Below are positions 1 through 6,157 of a DNA stretch of 7,306 nt, piece after piece. Both the position numbers and the translations under genes were made by a program. How positions within the stretch are numbered: position 1 is the first letter of the stretch; every line of letters begins with the position of its first letter. Below the pieces are notes generated by a model that worked only from the letters and a program-made list of their open reading frames with translations, made no database searches and was not told where the DNA came from. This stretch comes from Maribacter sp. GTDB lineage: Bacteria; Bacteroidota; Bacteroidia; Flavobacteriales; Flavobacteriaceae. The stretch is taken from the NCBI GenBank assembly GCA_013001935.1, contig JABDKZ010000409.1:1-7306 (forward strand), in the 5' to 3' direction.

Positions 1-1
1 G

Positions 2-490
2 GTAAAAGGCCCCAAAATAGATGCCGGTGCAGGTTGGACCACTGAAAAGTTACTCTTAGAAATACAATCTGCCGGCTTAAACGCTGAATACGATTTGGTT
101 TCACTACTGATAGGTGTTAACAATCAATACAGGGATTTAGATATAAACCAATTCAGAAAACAATTTGTAGTACTGCTAGAAAAAAGTATCTCGTTCGCCG
201 GGAATGATGCGTCCAAAGTTTTTGTAGTATCAATTCCGGATTGGGGTGTTATGCCTTTCGCAAAGCTCAAGGATACCAAAAAAATAACCCGGGAGATAGG
301 TAAATACAATGTAATAATCAAAGCGGAAGTTGAAAAACGAAATGTGCTTTTTATCGATATCACAAAATTATCACGCCAAGCTGTTGTTGACAAAACCCTT
401 ATAGCTTCAGATAGTTTGCATCCTTCAAAAAAAATGTATAAGTCTTGGGTCAAGAAAATTTCAAAAACCCTCGTTAAAAACCTCAATTAG
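2..490 (+). CDS. SGNH/GDSL-family hydrolase, C-terminal part (5' end outside window)
   Basis: The frame is open from the left edge to a TAG stop, giving 162 visible residues. An internal TTG at 95 could be called as a start, but the conserved region continues upstream of it, so the gene is cut by the window edge. Visible SGNH blocks are GWTTEKL (residues 11-17, around the block II Gly), IGVNNQYR (37-44, the block III GxN motif) and SDSLHPS (136-142, block V, with catalytic Asp137 and His140). The block I GDS nucleophile is off-window, and about 50-60 residues are probably missing. The family hydrolyses esters or acyl groups on lipids, sugars or other small molecules; the substrate cannot be told from this part. 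Because the N-terminus is absent, export cannot be judged. The stop lies 16 bases from that of the convergent yjbQ gene. Confidence 0.85.
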   Translation, partial: VKGPKIDAGAGWTTEKLLLEIQSAGLNAEYDLVSLLIGVNNQYRDLDINQFRKQFVVLLEKSISFAGNDASKVFVVSIPDWGVMPFAKLKDTKKITREIGKYNVIIKAEVEKRNVLFIDITKLSRQAVVDKTLIASDSLHPSKKMYKSWVKKISKTLVKNLN

Positions 491-506
491 AGCACTACTG
501 AACGCT

Positions 507-932
507 TCACCCATTTCCGAATACTGTAATGACTAAACTTCTTCCAGCGGCATTGTTTCTATGTTCGCATAAATAAATACCCTGCCAAACACCTAAGTTC
601 AAGCGACCGTCACGAATTGGTATTTGTACCGAAGCACCCATTAAGGATCCCTTGATATGGGCCGGCATATCATCAGGGCCTTCGTAATTGTGTTTGTAGT
701 ACGGGGCATTTTCAGGTACCATAACATTCATATGGCTTTCAAAATCATCCCTGACGGTTGCATCTGCATTTTCGTTGATAGTAAGACTTGCCGATGTATG
801 TTTAATAAAAACCTGTAACATTCCTATGTTGATACTATTTATTTCCGAAACTGTATTCAAAATTTCGGTGGTAATTAAATGGTATCCTCGTGAAAAAGGT
901 TTTAGTCGAATTTCCTTTTGATAAAATTTCAT
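507..932 (-). CDS. yjbQ: YjbQ/UPF0047 family protein (secondary thiamine-phosphate synthase-like)
   Basis: This encodes 141 residues, the usual length for the family. Hallmarks are HTSASLTINENADATV (45-60), GPDDMPAHIKGSLMG (85-99) and LNLGVWQGIYLCEHR (111-125), covering nearly the whole single-domain fold. The E. coli relative YjbQ has weak thiamine-phosphate synthase activity, hence the common name, but the physiological role of the family is unsettled. The frame extends 10 codons further upstream to 962. I chose the ATG at 932 because MKFYQKEI is where family homology normally begins, and because the longer form would begin at the edge of a possible -7 box (960-966). No Shine-Dalgarno site is visible, as is usual in Bacteroidota. 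The gene diverges from the HAD gene and converges on the SGNH gene, so it is probably monocistronic. No signal peptide is seen, so it is probably cytoplasmic. Confidence 0.92.
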   Translation of the reverse strand: MKFYQKEIRLKPFSRGYHLITTEILNTVSEINSINIGMLQVFIKHTSASLTINENADATVRDDFESHMNVMVPENAPYYKHNYEGPDDMPAHIKGSLMGASVQIPIRDGRLNLGVWQGIYLCEHRNNAAGRSLVITVFGNG

Positions 933-959
933 TGGCCTATTGCATTTTTTAGCTGATGT

Positions 960-966
960 CAAGATA
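960..966 (-). promoter_or_regulatory. Weak candidate -7 promoter element for yjbQ
   Basis: On the minus strand this reads TATCTTG, one T short of the Bacteroidota -7 consensus TAnnTTTG, and lies 27 bases upstream of the yjbQ ATG at 932. No clear -33 TTTG is seen. It is tentative and rests only on similarity and position. Confidence 0.25.
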
Positions 967-970
967 AACT

Positions 971-997
971 ATATGCATATAATTCTTATAATATAAG
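971..997. repeat. Two AT-rich palindromes between the divergent yjbQ and HAD genes
   Basis: ATATGCATAT (971-980) is a perfect 10-bp palindrome. CTTATA-A-TATAAG (985-997) is a perfect inverted repeat with 6-base arms. Both lie between the candidate yjbQ -7 element and the HAD -7 element, the second where the HAD -33 region would fall. They could be operators for a shared regulator, but short AT palindromes are common by chance in such DNA. Confidence 0.35.
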
Positions 998-1006
998 TGT
1001 ATCAAA

Positions 1007-1014
1007 TATCTTTG
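1007..1014 (+). promoter_or_regulatory. Bacteroidota-type -7 promoter element (TATCTTTG) for the HAD gene
   Basis: TATCTTTG followed by CACC matches the Bacteroidota primary sigma factor -7 box TAnnTTTG. It would place the transcript start near 1018-1020, about 14 bases before the ATG at 1033. A -33 TTTG is not evident. The element rules out an upstream GTG at 997 as the translation start, since that codon would not be transcribed from this promoter. Confidence 0.7.
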
Positions 1015-1032
1015 CACCTTATTATTGAATCG

Positions 1033-1833
1033 ATGGACCTATCCCAAATAAAAATGGTCGTCACCGATATGGATGGCACCCTATTAAATTCCAAGCACGC
1101 AGTCAGCGACCGTTTTTTTGAACTTTTCGAGGAATTAAAAAAACGGAATATTGTTTTTGTGGCAGCAAGCGGAAGGCAATATCATAGTATTGTAGACAAA
1201 CTGGAAGTCATCAAAGATGATATTACGGTAATTGCTGAAAATGGTGCCTTGGTCAAAAAACAGGAAAAAGAACTATTGGTAACACCCTTAGGCAACCATT
1301 TAAGAAAAAGCCTTCTTGAAAGTGTTGATGCCATCTATGGAGCACATGCCATGTTATGCGGAAAATACAAAGCCTATTTTGATGAAAAATCAATTCCATT
1401 TTTAGAGGAATTGAAAGAGTATTACGCTAGTTATGAAATTCATGAGAGTTTATCTGGCATCAGTGATGAGATCGTAAAGATCGCGGTATACCACGATACA
1501 AGTGCCGAAGAATTTATCTATCCTGCTATGAAGCGTTTTAATGAGCAAATAATGGTAAAGGTCTCAGGCCAACACTGGGTAGATTTAAACCATTCCAAGG
1601 CAAATAAAGGATATGCCTTGCGACAAGTTCAAGAACACTTTGGAATCCTTGAGGAAGAGACACTCGCCTTTGGCGACTACAACAATGATCTTGAAATGCT
1701 TCAAAATGCGCGTTATAGTTTTGCCATGGAAAATGCACACCCGCAGGTAAAGACCGTTGCTAATTACCGTACCGAAAGTAATGATAATTACGGGGTAGAG
1801 CGAATTCTGGAAAAGTTACTTGAAGCTAAATAG
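1033..1833 (+). CDS. HAD-superfamily hydrolase, Cof type (class IIB sugar/nucleotide phosphatase-like)
   Basis: The 266-residue product has all four HAD motifs. Motif I is DMDGTLL (12-18; nucleophile Asp12, acid/base Asp14). Motif II is AASGRQ (44-49; Ser46). Motif III is Lys192 in NKGYAL. Motif IV is FGDYNNDLEM (213-222; Asp215 and Asp219 bind Mg). The large insert between motifs II and III (about 80-185) is the C2 cap that defines the Cof/YbiV-like subfamily. These cytoplasmic enzymes dephosphorylate sugar phosphates, flavin mononucleotide, pyridoxal phosphate and similar small molecules, often broadly; the substrate here is unknown. The length is normal. The ATG at 1033 is chosen over the GTG at 997 because a strong -7 promoter box lies between them. 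There is no Shine-Dalgarno site. The stop is one base from that of the convergent exported-protein gene. Confidence 0.93.
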   Translation: MDLSQIKMVVTDMDGTLLNSKHAVSDRFFELFEELKKRNIVFVAASGRQYHSIVDKLEVIKDDITVIAENGALVKKQEKELLVTPLGNHLRKSLLESVDAIYGAHAMLCGKYKAYFDEKSIPFLEELKEYYASYEIHESLSGISDEIVKIAVYHDTSAEEFIYPAMKRFNEQIMVKVSGQHWVDLNHSKANKGYALRQVQEHFGILEEETLAFGDYNNDLEMLQNARYSFAMENAHPQVKTVANYRTESNDNYGVERILEKLLEAK

Positions 1834-1834
1834 T

Positions 1835-3190
1835 TTAGGTCTTTTGCTTCTTTTTTCTTGCCGCAGGGAATAAAACGTTATTTAAAATAAGACGATATCC
1901 GGGAGAAGTGGGGTGCAGTTCCAATTCCGTTTTTGGGTCCCCCACCCTATGTTGGTAATCCTCAGGATCATGGCCCCCATAAAAAGTAAAAAATCCTTTA
2001 CCCTTAATTCCATGAATATACCGTGCCTCACCATTGATCTTATTCTCCCCCAATATCAATACCGTTGGTTTTATTTCATTTCTGGTAAATGCTGTAGTTT
2101 GGCCCATAAAACCCTTGACCAAGCTTGTATGATTTTGGCATAACATGGTGGGTACAGGATCCCATTTTGCCGAAAAGTCCATCAAAGAAAAATAATCCGA
2201 TTCCTTGGGCACTTGTCCCCTTTTGTTCGTCATATCAATAGAGGAAAACTCATAGCGCAAAGGGTTCCTTTCTAAAGTAAAATTACTAAAGGCAAAGGTT
2301 TTATTATAGTCTAATCTACTCTGATAATTAGCATCTGATGGGTCATAGTCGAACATAGGCTCACATATATCGACACCGTCCGCAGCAAGGGCTATATCAA
2401 AACTATCGGTTGCGGAACACATGGCGAACATAAAACCTCCACCTATCACATAATTACGAATCTTTAAGGCAACATCCCTTTTCTCTTCTGACACCTTATC
2501 ATACCCTAATTTGGATGCTAATGCTTCGGCCTCTTTTTTACCATCAATATACCAGGGTGTGGCCCTATAGGCGCCATAGAACTTACCATATTGCCCGGTA
2601 AAATCCTCGTGATGCAGATGTAACCAGTCATACAAGACCAGTTTATCATCCAATACCTCTTCATCATAAACCGTGATATAAGGTATTTCGGCATAGGTCA
2701 ATACCATGGTCACAGCATCATCCCAAGGTTGATTGGTTTTTGGTGTATATACCGCTATTTTTGGCGCTTTTTCAAGTATTACCGCCTCTTGATTTTGAGA
2801 CGGACTACCTATATCATCCAAAATCTGTTGTGCCTGACCATCGGAAAGAATTTCAAAAGAAACCCCCCTAATCTGACATTCCTTTCTAATGCTCTCCCCA
2901 TCTGGCAGTAAGAAAGATCCTCCTCTATAATTTAACAACCATTGCACTTTTTGCTGCTTGGTAAGTACCCAAAAAGTAATGCCATAGGCCTTAAGATGAT
3001 TTTTTTGACCCTCGGCATCCATTGGAATAAGTATGGATGAGGCTGAAAGTTGAAGGGAAAACAAAATAAAAAATAGGGAGGTCAAGAGACTTCTATAAAG
3101 CCCTTGAGCATTGAACCTGTGGGTTCGTAAAGACTGTTGACTACTTATTCTAAAAAGGTACGTCGTTATCATCCAGGTTAAGGTCATCAT
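1835..3190 (-). CDS. Exported protein of the flavobacterial family named 'asparagine synthetase B'; start uncertain
   Basis: The longest frame encodes 451 residues. From about residue 53 on (ILIPMDAEGQKNHLKAYGI...) it matches, as I remember them, flavobacterial proteins deposited as asparagine synthetase B. The name looks wrong: there is no N-terminal Cys nucleophile and no SGGxDS ATP-binding loop. Features visible are KIAVYTP (144-150), LHLHHEDF (190-197), GGGFMFAMCSAT (250-261, Cys258 after a glycine turn), GGHDPEDYQHR (405-415) and HPTSPGYRLI (426-435). I infer a class I glutamine-amidotransferase/ThuA-like fold; no activity is established. Residues 36-52 are a hydrophobic signal-peptide core (SLFFILFSLQLSASS), so the mature protein is probably periplasmic or surface-associated. 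Starts at 3190 and 3172 lie inside dnaB and put more than 30 residues before the core. A TTG at 3085 gives a short, uncharged n-region. An ATG at 3111 is out of frame by one base. The C-terminus is basic (KKKQK). Confidence 0.85.
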   Translation of the reverse strand: MMTLTWMITTYLFRISSQQSLRTHRFNAQGLYRSLLTSLFFILFSLQLSASSILIPMDAEGQKNHLKAYGITFWVLTKQQKVQWLLNYRGGSFLLPDGESIRKECQIRGVSFEILSDGQAQQILDDIGSPSQNQEAVILEKAPKIAVYTPKTNQPWDDAVTMVLTYAEIPYITVYDEEVLDDKLVLYDWLHLHHEDFTGQYGKFYGAYRATPWYIDGKKEAEALASKLGYDKVSEEKRDVALKIRNYVIGGGFMFAMCSATDSFDIALAADGVDICEPMFDYDPSDANYQSRLDYNKTFAFSNFTLERNPLRYEFSSIDMTNKRGQVPKESDYFSLMDFSAKWDPVPTMLCQNHTSLVKGFMGQTTAFTRNEIKPTVLILGENKINGEARYIHGIKGKGFFTFYGGHDPEDYQHRVGDPKTELELHPTSPGYRLILNNVLFPAARKKKQKT

Positions 3191-4697
3191 TCATTGAACT
3201 GCCAAAAGCCTCATCGGCATCTGGAAGATTTTTGGTCAAAAAGGGATTCTCATCATCTGCATTCATCTTCGATTGAAACTCGAATGGAGAATCGAAATCA
3301 TCTAAATTATCAAATTTACCTAGTTGTCCTATGAACTTTAACCTAATATTATCTAATCCACCATTTCTGTGTTTAGCAACAATAAATTCTGCCTGACCTT
3401 GAGTTGGAGTTCGCTCCTCATCGTCCCATTCGTCAATTTTATAGTATTCGGGCCTGTAAATAAAGGAAACAATATCGGCATCTTGCTCAATAGCCCCAGA
3501 CTCCCTAAGGTCAGAAAGAATAGGTCGTTTACTACCTCCTCGGGTCTCAACGGCCCTGGATAATTGGGATAGTGCTATTACCGGTACATTTAATTCCTTG
3601 GCCAAGGCTTTTAGGTTCCTTGAAATTGTAGAGATTTCCTGCTCACGGTTTCCTCCTTTTTGACTACCTCCTGCGGTCATCAATTGCAAGTAATCAATTA
3701 CAACCAATTTAATACCATGCTGTGATGCCAAACGTCTGGCTTTTGCCCTTAGGTCAAAAATGGACAAGGATGGTGTATCGTCTATAAACAGTGGGGCCTT
3801 TTCTAGGGTTTTTACTTTTACATTAAGCTGTTCCCATTCATGTTTTTCTAACCTTCCTGTTCGCAACTTTTCTGAAGATAGCCCGGTTTCCGAGGATATT
3901 AGTCTTGTAATCAACTGAACCGAGGACATTTCTAACGAAAAGAAGGCAACGGGAATATCTGAATTCACGGCAATATTTCTCGCCATGGACAAGGTCAAGG
4001 CAGTTTTACCCATACCAGGACGGGCTGCAACAATGACCAAATCGCTCGGTTGCCAACCCGAAGTTAGCTTATCTACTTTATCAAAGCCTGAAGGTATGCC
4101 GCTCAACCCCTCCTTATTGGCAATTTCCTCGATCCTCTTTTTCGCCTGAATTACCAAATTTTGGGCTGTTTCCGCAGATCGTTTTAAGTTTCCTTGGGTA
4201 ACATCATAGAGTTTGGATTCGGCCGTATCCAGCAAATCAAAAACATCGGTACCATCATCATAGGCATCCTCGATTATTTCGTTCGAAATTTTAATAAGAC
4301 TACGCTGTATAAATTTTTGAAGAATAATTCGGGCATGAAACTCGATATGCGCTGAAGACGCCACTTTTTGCGTTAATTTAATGAGGTAAAAATCCCCACC
4401 GACCGACTCAAGTCTGCCATCCTTCTTCAATTGGGATGAAACGGTTAATAAATCGACTGGTTCCGAGGTTTCGAACAGTTTAAAAATAGCCTCATAAATA
4501 AAACGATGGGCATCTTTATAAAATACATCAGGATGCAAAATATCTATAACTTCATCGACCCCTTTCTTGTCAATCATCATTGCCCCAAGTACAACTTCCT
4601 CTAAATCAACAGCTTGTGGAGGTATTTTACCTCTCTCAAGGTTGATTATAGTCGATTTGTCGATCTTACGACCTATAAGTGGCTTGGGTTTTTCCAT
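3150..4697 (-). CDS. dnaB: Replicative DNA helicase DnaB
   Basis: This is the hexameric 5'-3' helicase that unwinds DNA at the replication fork and works with DnaG primase. The 515-residue product has the N-terminal DnaB domain (about 27-130), a linker helix, and the RecA-like ATPase domain. Walker A is ARPGMGKTA (225-233; Lys231, Thr232). AFFSLEMS (251-258) carries catalytic Glu256. Walker B is LVVIDYLQLM (331-340; Asp335). IALSQLSR (374-381) and RESGAIEQDAD (398-408) follow, and KHRNGG (442-447) supplies Lys442 and the arginine finger Arg444. No intein interrupts the usual insertion sites. A tail from about 465 is acidic and probably disordered, ending DDNDVPF, which resembles the SSB C-terminal tip. 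The ATG at 4697 is preferred over an in-frame TTG at 4715. No Shine-Dalgarno site is seen. Confidence 0.98.
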   Translation of the reverse strand: MEKPKPLIGRKIDKSTIINLERGKIPPQAVDLEEVVLGAMMIDKKGVDEVIDILHPDVFYKDAHRFIYEAIFKLFETSEPVDLLTVSSQLKKDGRLESVGGDFYLIKLTQKVASSAHIEFHARIILQKFIQRSLIKISNEIIEDAYDDGTDVFDLLDTAESKLYDVTQGNLKRSAETAQNLVIQAKKRIEEIANKEGLSGIPSGFDKVDKLTSGWQPSDLVIVAARPGMGKTALTLSMARNIAVNSDIPVAFFSLEMSSVQLITRLISSETGLSSEKLRTGRLEKHEWEQLNVKVKTLEKAPLFIDDTPSLSIFDLRAKARRLASQHGIKLVVIDYLQLMTAGGSQKGGNREQEISTISRNLKALAKELNVPVIALSQLSRAVETRGGSKRPILSDLRESGAIEQDADIVSFIYRPEYYKIDEWDDEERTPTQGQAEFIVAKHRNGGLDNIRLKFIGQLGKFDNLDDFDSPFEFQSKMNADDENPFLTKNLPDADEAFGSSMNDDLNLDDNDVPF

Positions 4698-4864
4698 GAC
4701 TACGAAAATATGCAATTAACCTTAAGTTAACATGGGTTTAACAAGTAACGATATCAACGGTTGATTAACAATTCAGCTGTTGATAAGTTACAAAATCTGT
4801 TGATAACAGAAAAAAAATGAGGTTTGGATTAATTAAATTTTAACAACCTTGGCAAAAACGCCCC
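4698..4864. promoter_or_regulatory. accA-dnaB intergenic region with DnaA-box-like repeats
   Basis: This 167-bp AT-rich region holds a cluster of GTTGAT motifs. TGTTGATAA occurs exactly twice (4778-4786 and 4798-4806, 20 bp apart), and GGTTGATTA (4759-4767) is a weaker copy 19 bp further towards dnaB. On the minus strand the exact copies read TTATCAACA, one mismatch from the DnaA box TTATCCACA. ATCAAC-G-GTTGAT (4753-4765) and CTGTT-GAT-AACAG (4797-4809) are perfect inverted repeats. Variants of GTTAAC lie nearer the dnaB start. A run of eight A's at 4810-4817 (T's on the transcribed strand of accA) lacks an obvious stem. I find no good TAnnTTTG box on the minus strand here, so the dnaB promoter is not located. 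Confidence 0.5.
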
Positions 4865-5818
4865 TTAGCCATTAAATACTCCCATGTTCGCATATTTATC
4901 CATGCGCAAATCTACCAGTTCTTTTGGTGATAACTTTTCCAATTCCGCATAATTGGCAGCTATTTTATTTTTCACGATTTCAAAAGTCTTTTCGCGATTA
5001 CAATGCGCACCGCCCACAGGTTCCCGAACAATTTCGTCGATTAACTTTAACTTTTTCATGTCAGGAGCGGTAAGTTTTAGTGATTCGGCAGCCTGCTCCT
5101 TAAATTCCCAGCTTCTCCATAAGATAGAAGAGCAGGATTCAGGTGATATAACAGAATACCAGGTATTTTCAAGCATCAATACCCGATCACCAACTCCGAT
5201 TCCCAAAGCACCACCAGAAGCACCTTCACCTATAATAGTAACGATAATAGGAACCTTAAGTCTGGTCATTTCCAAAATGTTTCTAGCAATAGCCTCACCT
5301 TGGCCACGTTCTTCAGCCTCAATGCCAGGATAAGCACCAGGAGTATCAATTAAACAAACTACCGGTATTCCAAATTTCTCGGCAGATTTCATAAGTCGCA
5401 ATGCCTTTCTATAGCCCTCTGGATTGGCCATCCCGAAATTGCGATACTGCCGCGTTTTGGTATTATATCCCTTCTGTTGACCAATGAACATATAGCTCTG
5501 ATCCCCAATTTTACCCAAACCGCCTATCATAGCCTTATCATCCTTTACACTACGATCACCATGTAATTCCAAGAAGGTATCACCGCAAATGGCATTGATA
5601 TAATCTAGTGTATAAGGTCTATTAGGATGTCTTGAAAGCTGCACACGTTGCCAAGCCGTAAGGTTTTTATAAATATCCTTCCGGGTTTCAGCTAACTTCT
5701 TTTCAATCTGCTTACATGTTTCACTTACATCAACATCGCTTTCTTCCCCGATGATCTTGCATTTATCGAGCTGGTCCTCGAGCTCCTTGATGGGCAGTTC
5801 AAAATCTAAATACTCCAT
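4865..5818 (-). CDS. accA: Acetyl-CoA carboxylase carboxyltransferase subunit alpha
   Basis: AccA pairs with AccD to form the carboxyltransferase that moves CO2 from carboxybiotin on AccB to acetyl-CoA, making malonyl-CoA in the first committed step of fatty-acid synthesis in the cytoplasm. The 317-residue product is close to the 319 of E. coli. Motifs are [12 protein letters not shown] (63-74), LELHGDR (83-89), GQQKG (113-117), DTPGAYPG (158-165), the oxyanion-forming [12 protein letters not shown] (197-208) and [11 protein letters not shown] (224-234). The N-terminal helices (1-60) are the AccA-specific extension. The frame extends to a TTG at 5851, but that codon overlaps a clear -7 promoter box (5849-5856), so the ATG at 5818 is the start. 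Neither accD nor accBC is in the window, so the complex is encoded at separate loci. Confidence 0.98.
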   Translation of the reverse strand: MEYLDFELPIKELEDQLDKCKIIGEESDVDVSETCKQIEKKLAETRKDIYKNLTAWQRVQLSRHPNRPYTLDYINAICGDTFLELHGDRSVKDDKAMIGGLGKIGDQSYMFIGQQKGYNTKTRQYRNFGMANPEGYRKALRLMKSAEKFGIPVVCLIDTPGAYPGIEAEERGQGEAIARNILEMTRLKVPIIVTIIGEGASGGALGIGVGDRVLMLENTWYSVISPESCSSILWRSWEFKEQAAESLKLTAPDMKKLKLIDEIVREPVGGAHCNREKTFEIVKNKIAANYAELEKLSPKELVDLRMDKYANMGVFNG

Positions 5819-5848
5819 GAGATGGGTAGGTTTTGTTAGTTTGTTGGA

Positions 5849-5856
5849 CAAATATA
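5849..5856 (-). promoter_or_regulatory. Bacteroidota-type -7 promoter element (TATATTTG) for accA
   Basis: On the minus strand this reads TATATTTG, a full match to TAnnTTTG. It puts the transcript start near 5843 and leaves a leader of about 25 bases before the accA ATG. No -33 TTTG is visible at the expected distance; a palindrome (5864-5878) occupies the region between -33 and -7. The box suggests accA starts its own transcription unit rather than depending on the lptF side. Confidence 0.7.
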
Positions 5857-5863
5857 AAATAAT

Positions 5864-5878
5864 ATAAGGTAACCTTAT
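5864..5878. promoter_or_regulatory. Perfect palindrome ATAAGGT-A-ACCTTAT, candidate accA operator
   Basis: Two 7-base arms are exactly inverted around one central A. The element ends 7 bp upstream of the accA -7 box and would cover about -21 to -35 relative to the inferred start. That position fits a repressor, or an activator replacing the missing -33 box. No regulator can be named from the sequence. Confidence 0.45.
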
Positions 5879-5881
5879 CCA

Positions 5882-6034
5882 CTACGCATTCTTTTTAGTG
5901 CCCATTTGTTTCAATAGTCCGTTTGCGATTGCAGTGATGCTACTAATTAAAGCCCTTATATCGCACATTGTATTCATTTCCCCCTTGTCCCCAAGTAGTG
6001 TAAATACGTAAAATATATCATAAACAGGCCTCAT
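5882..6034 (-). CDS. Possible small protein of 50 residues, unrecognised
   Basis: An ATG at 6034 opens a 50-codon frame ending in TAG at 5882, in the gap between lptF and accA. The product starts MRPVYDIFYVFTLLGDKGEM, continues with a helix-like stretch (DIRALISSITAIANGLLKQM) and ends in the basic KKNA. The frame looks coding: from the preceding TGA to the stop, 45 of 62 codons start with a purine, a typical coding bias. An internal ATG at 5977 follows a purine-rich AAGGGGGAA, so a 31-residue form is also possible. I do not recognise the family. It could instead be the 3' half of a longer broken gene (see 5882-6184). It lies immediately upstream of the accA promoter palindrome. Confidence 0.3.
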   Translation of the reverse strand: MRPVYDIFYVFTLLGDKGEMNTMCDIRALISSITAIANGLLKQMGTKKNA

Positions 6035-6121
6035 TTTCAGGCTTAAAACCACGGCCAAGGGAGTTATATATCAAATGACTTTTACGGGAGTGACAAATGC
6101 ATAAGTCGCACAAATTGAGAC

Positions 6122-6157
6122 CAAAGCGACAGACACCTTGAAACTTGAATCGCTTTG
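6122..6157. repeat. Inverted repeat CAAAGCGA / TCGCTTTG
   Basis: Perfect 8-base arms (6122-6129 and 6150-6157) flank a 20-base loop that contains a direct repeat of CTTGAA. It lies within the 5' half of the possible interrupted gene. No T-run follows the stem on either strand in the right orientation, so it is not a classical terminator. It may be a weak structural or binding site. Confidence 0.3.

Noticed and set aside
124..486. A 120-codon minus-strand frame opposite the SGNH gene
   Set aside because: It is a shadow of the plus-strand gene, which carries the SGNH block III and block V motifs; the antisense product has no recognisable features.
997..1032. GTG start at 997 extending the HAD protein by 12 residues
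   Set aside because: The -7 promoter box at 1007-1014 lies downstream of this codon, and HAD homology begins just after the ATG at 1033.
4797..4820. CTGTTGATAACAG palindrome beside an A8/T8 run, as an accA terminator
   Set aside because: For minus-strand transcripts the T-run comes before the palindrome, not after it, and the stem is only 5 bp.
4953..5333. A 126-codon plus-strand frame inside accA
   Set aside because: It is antisense to strongly conserved AccA sequence, including the oxyanion motif, and its product resembles no protein.
5819..5851. TTG start at 5851 extending AccA by 11 residues
   Set aside because: The codon overlaps the -7 box at 5849-5856, and AccA homology starts at the ATG at 5818.
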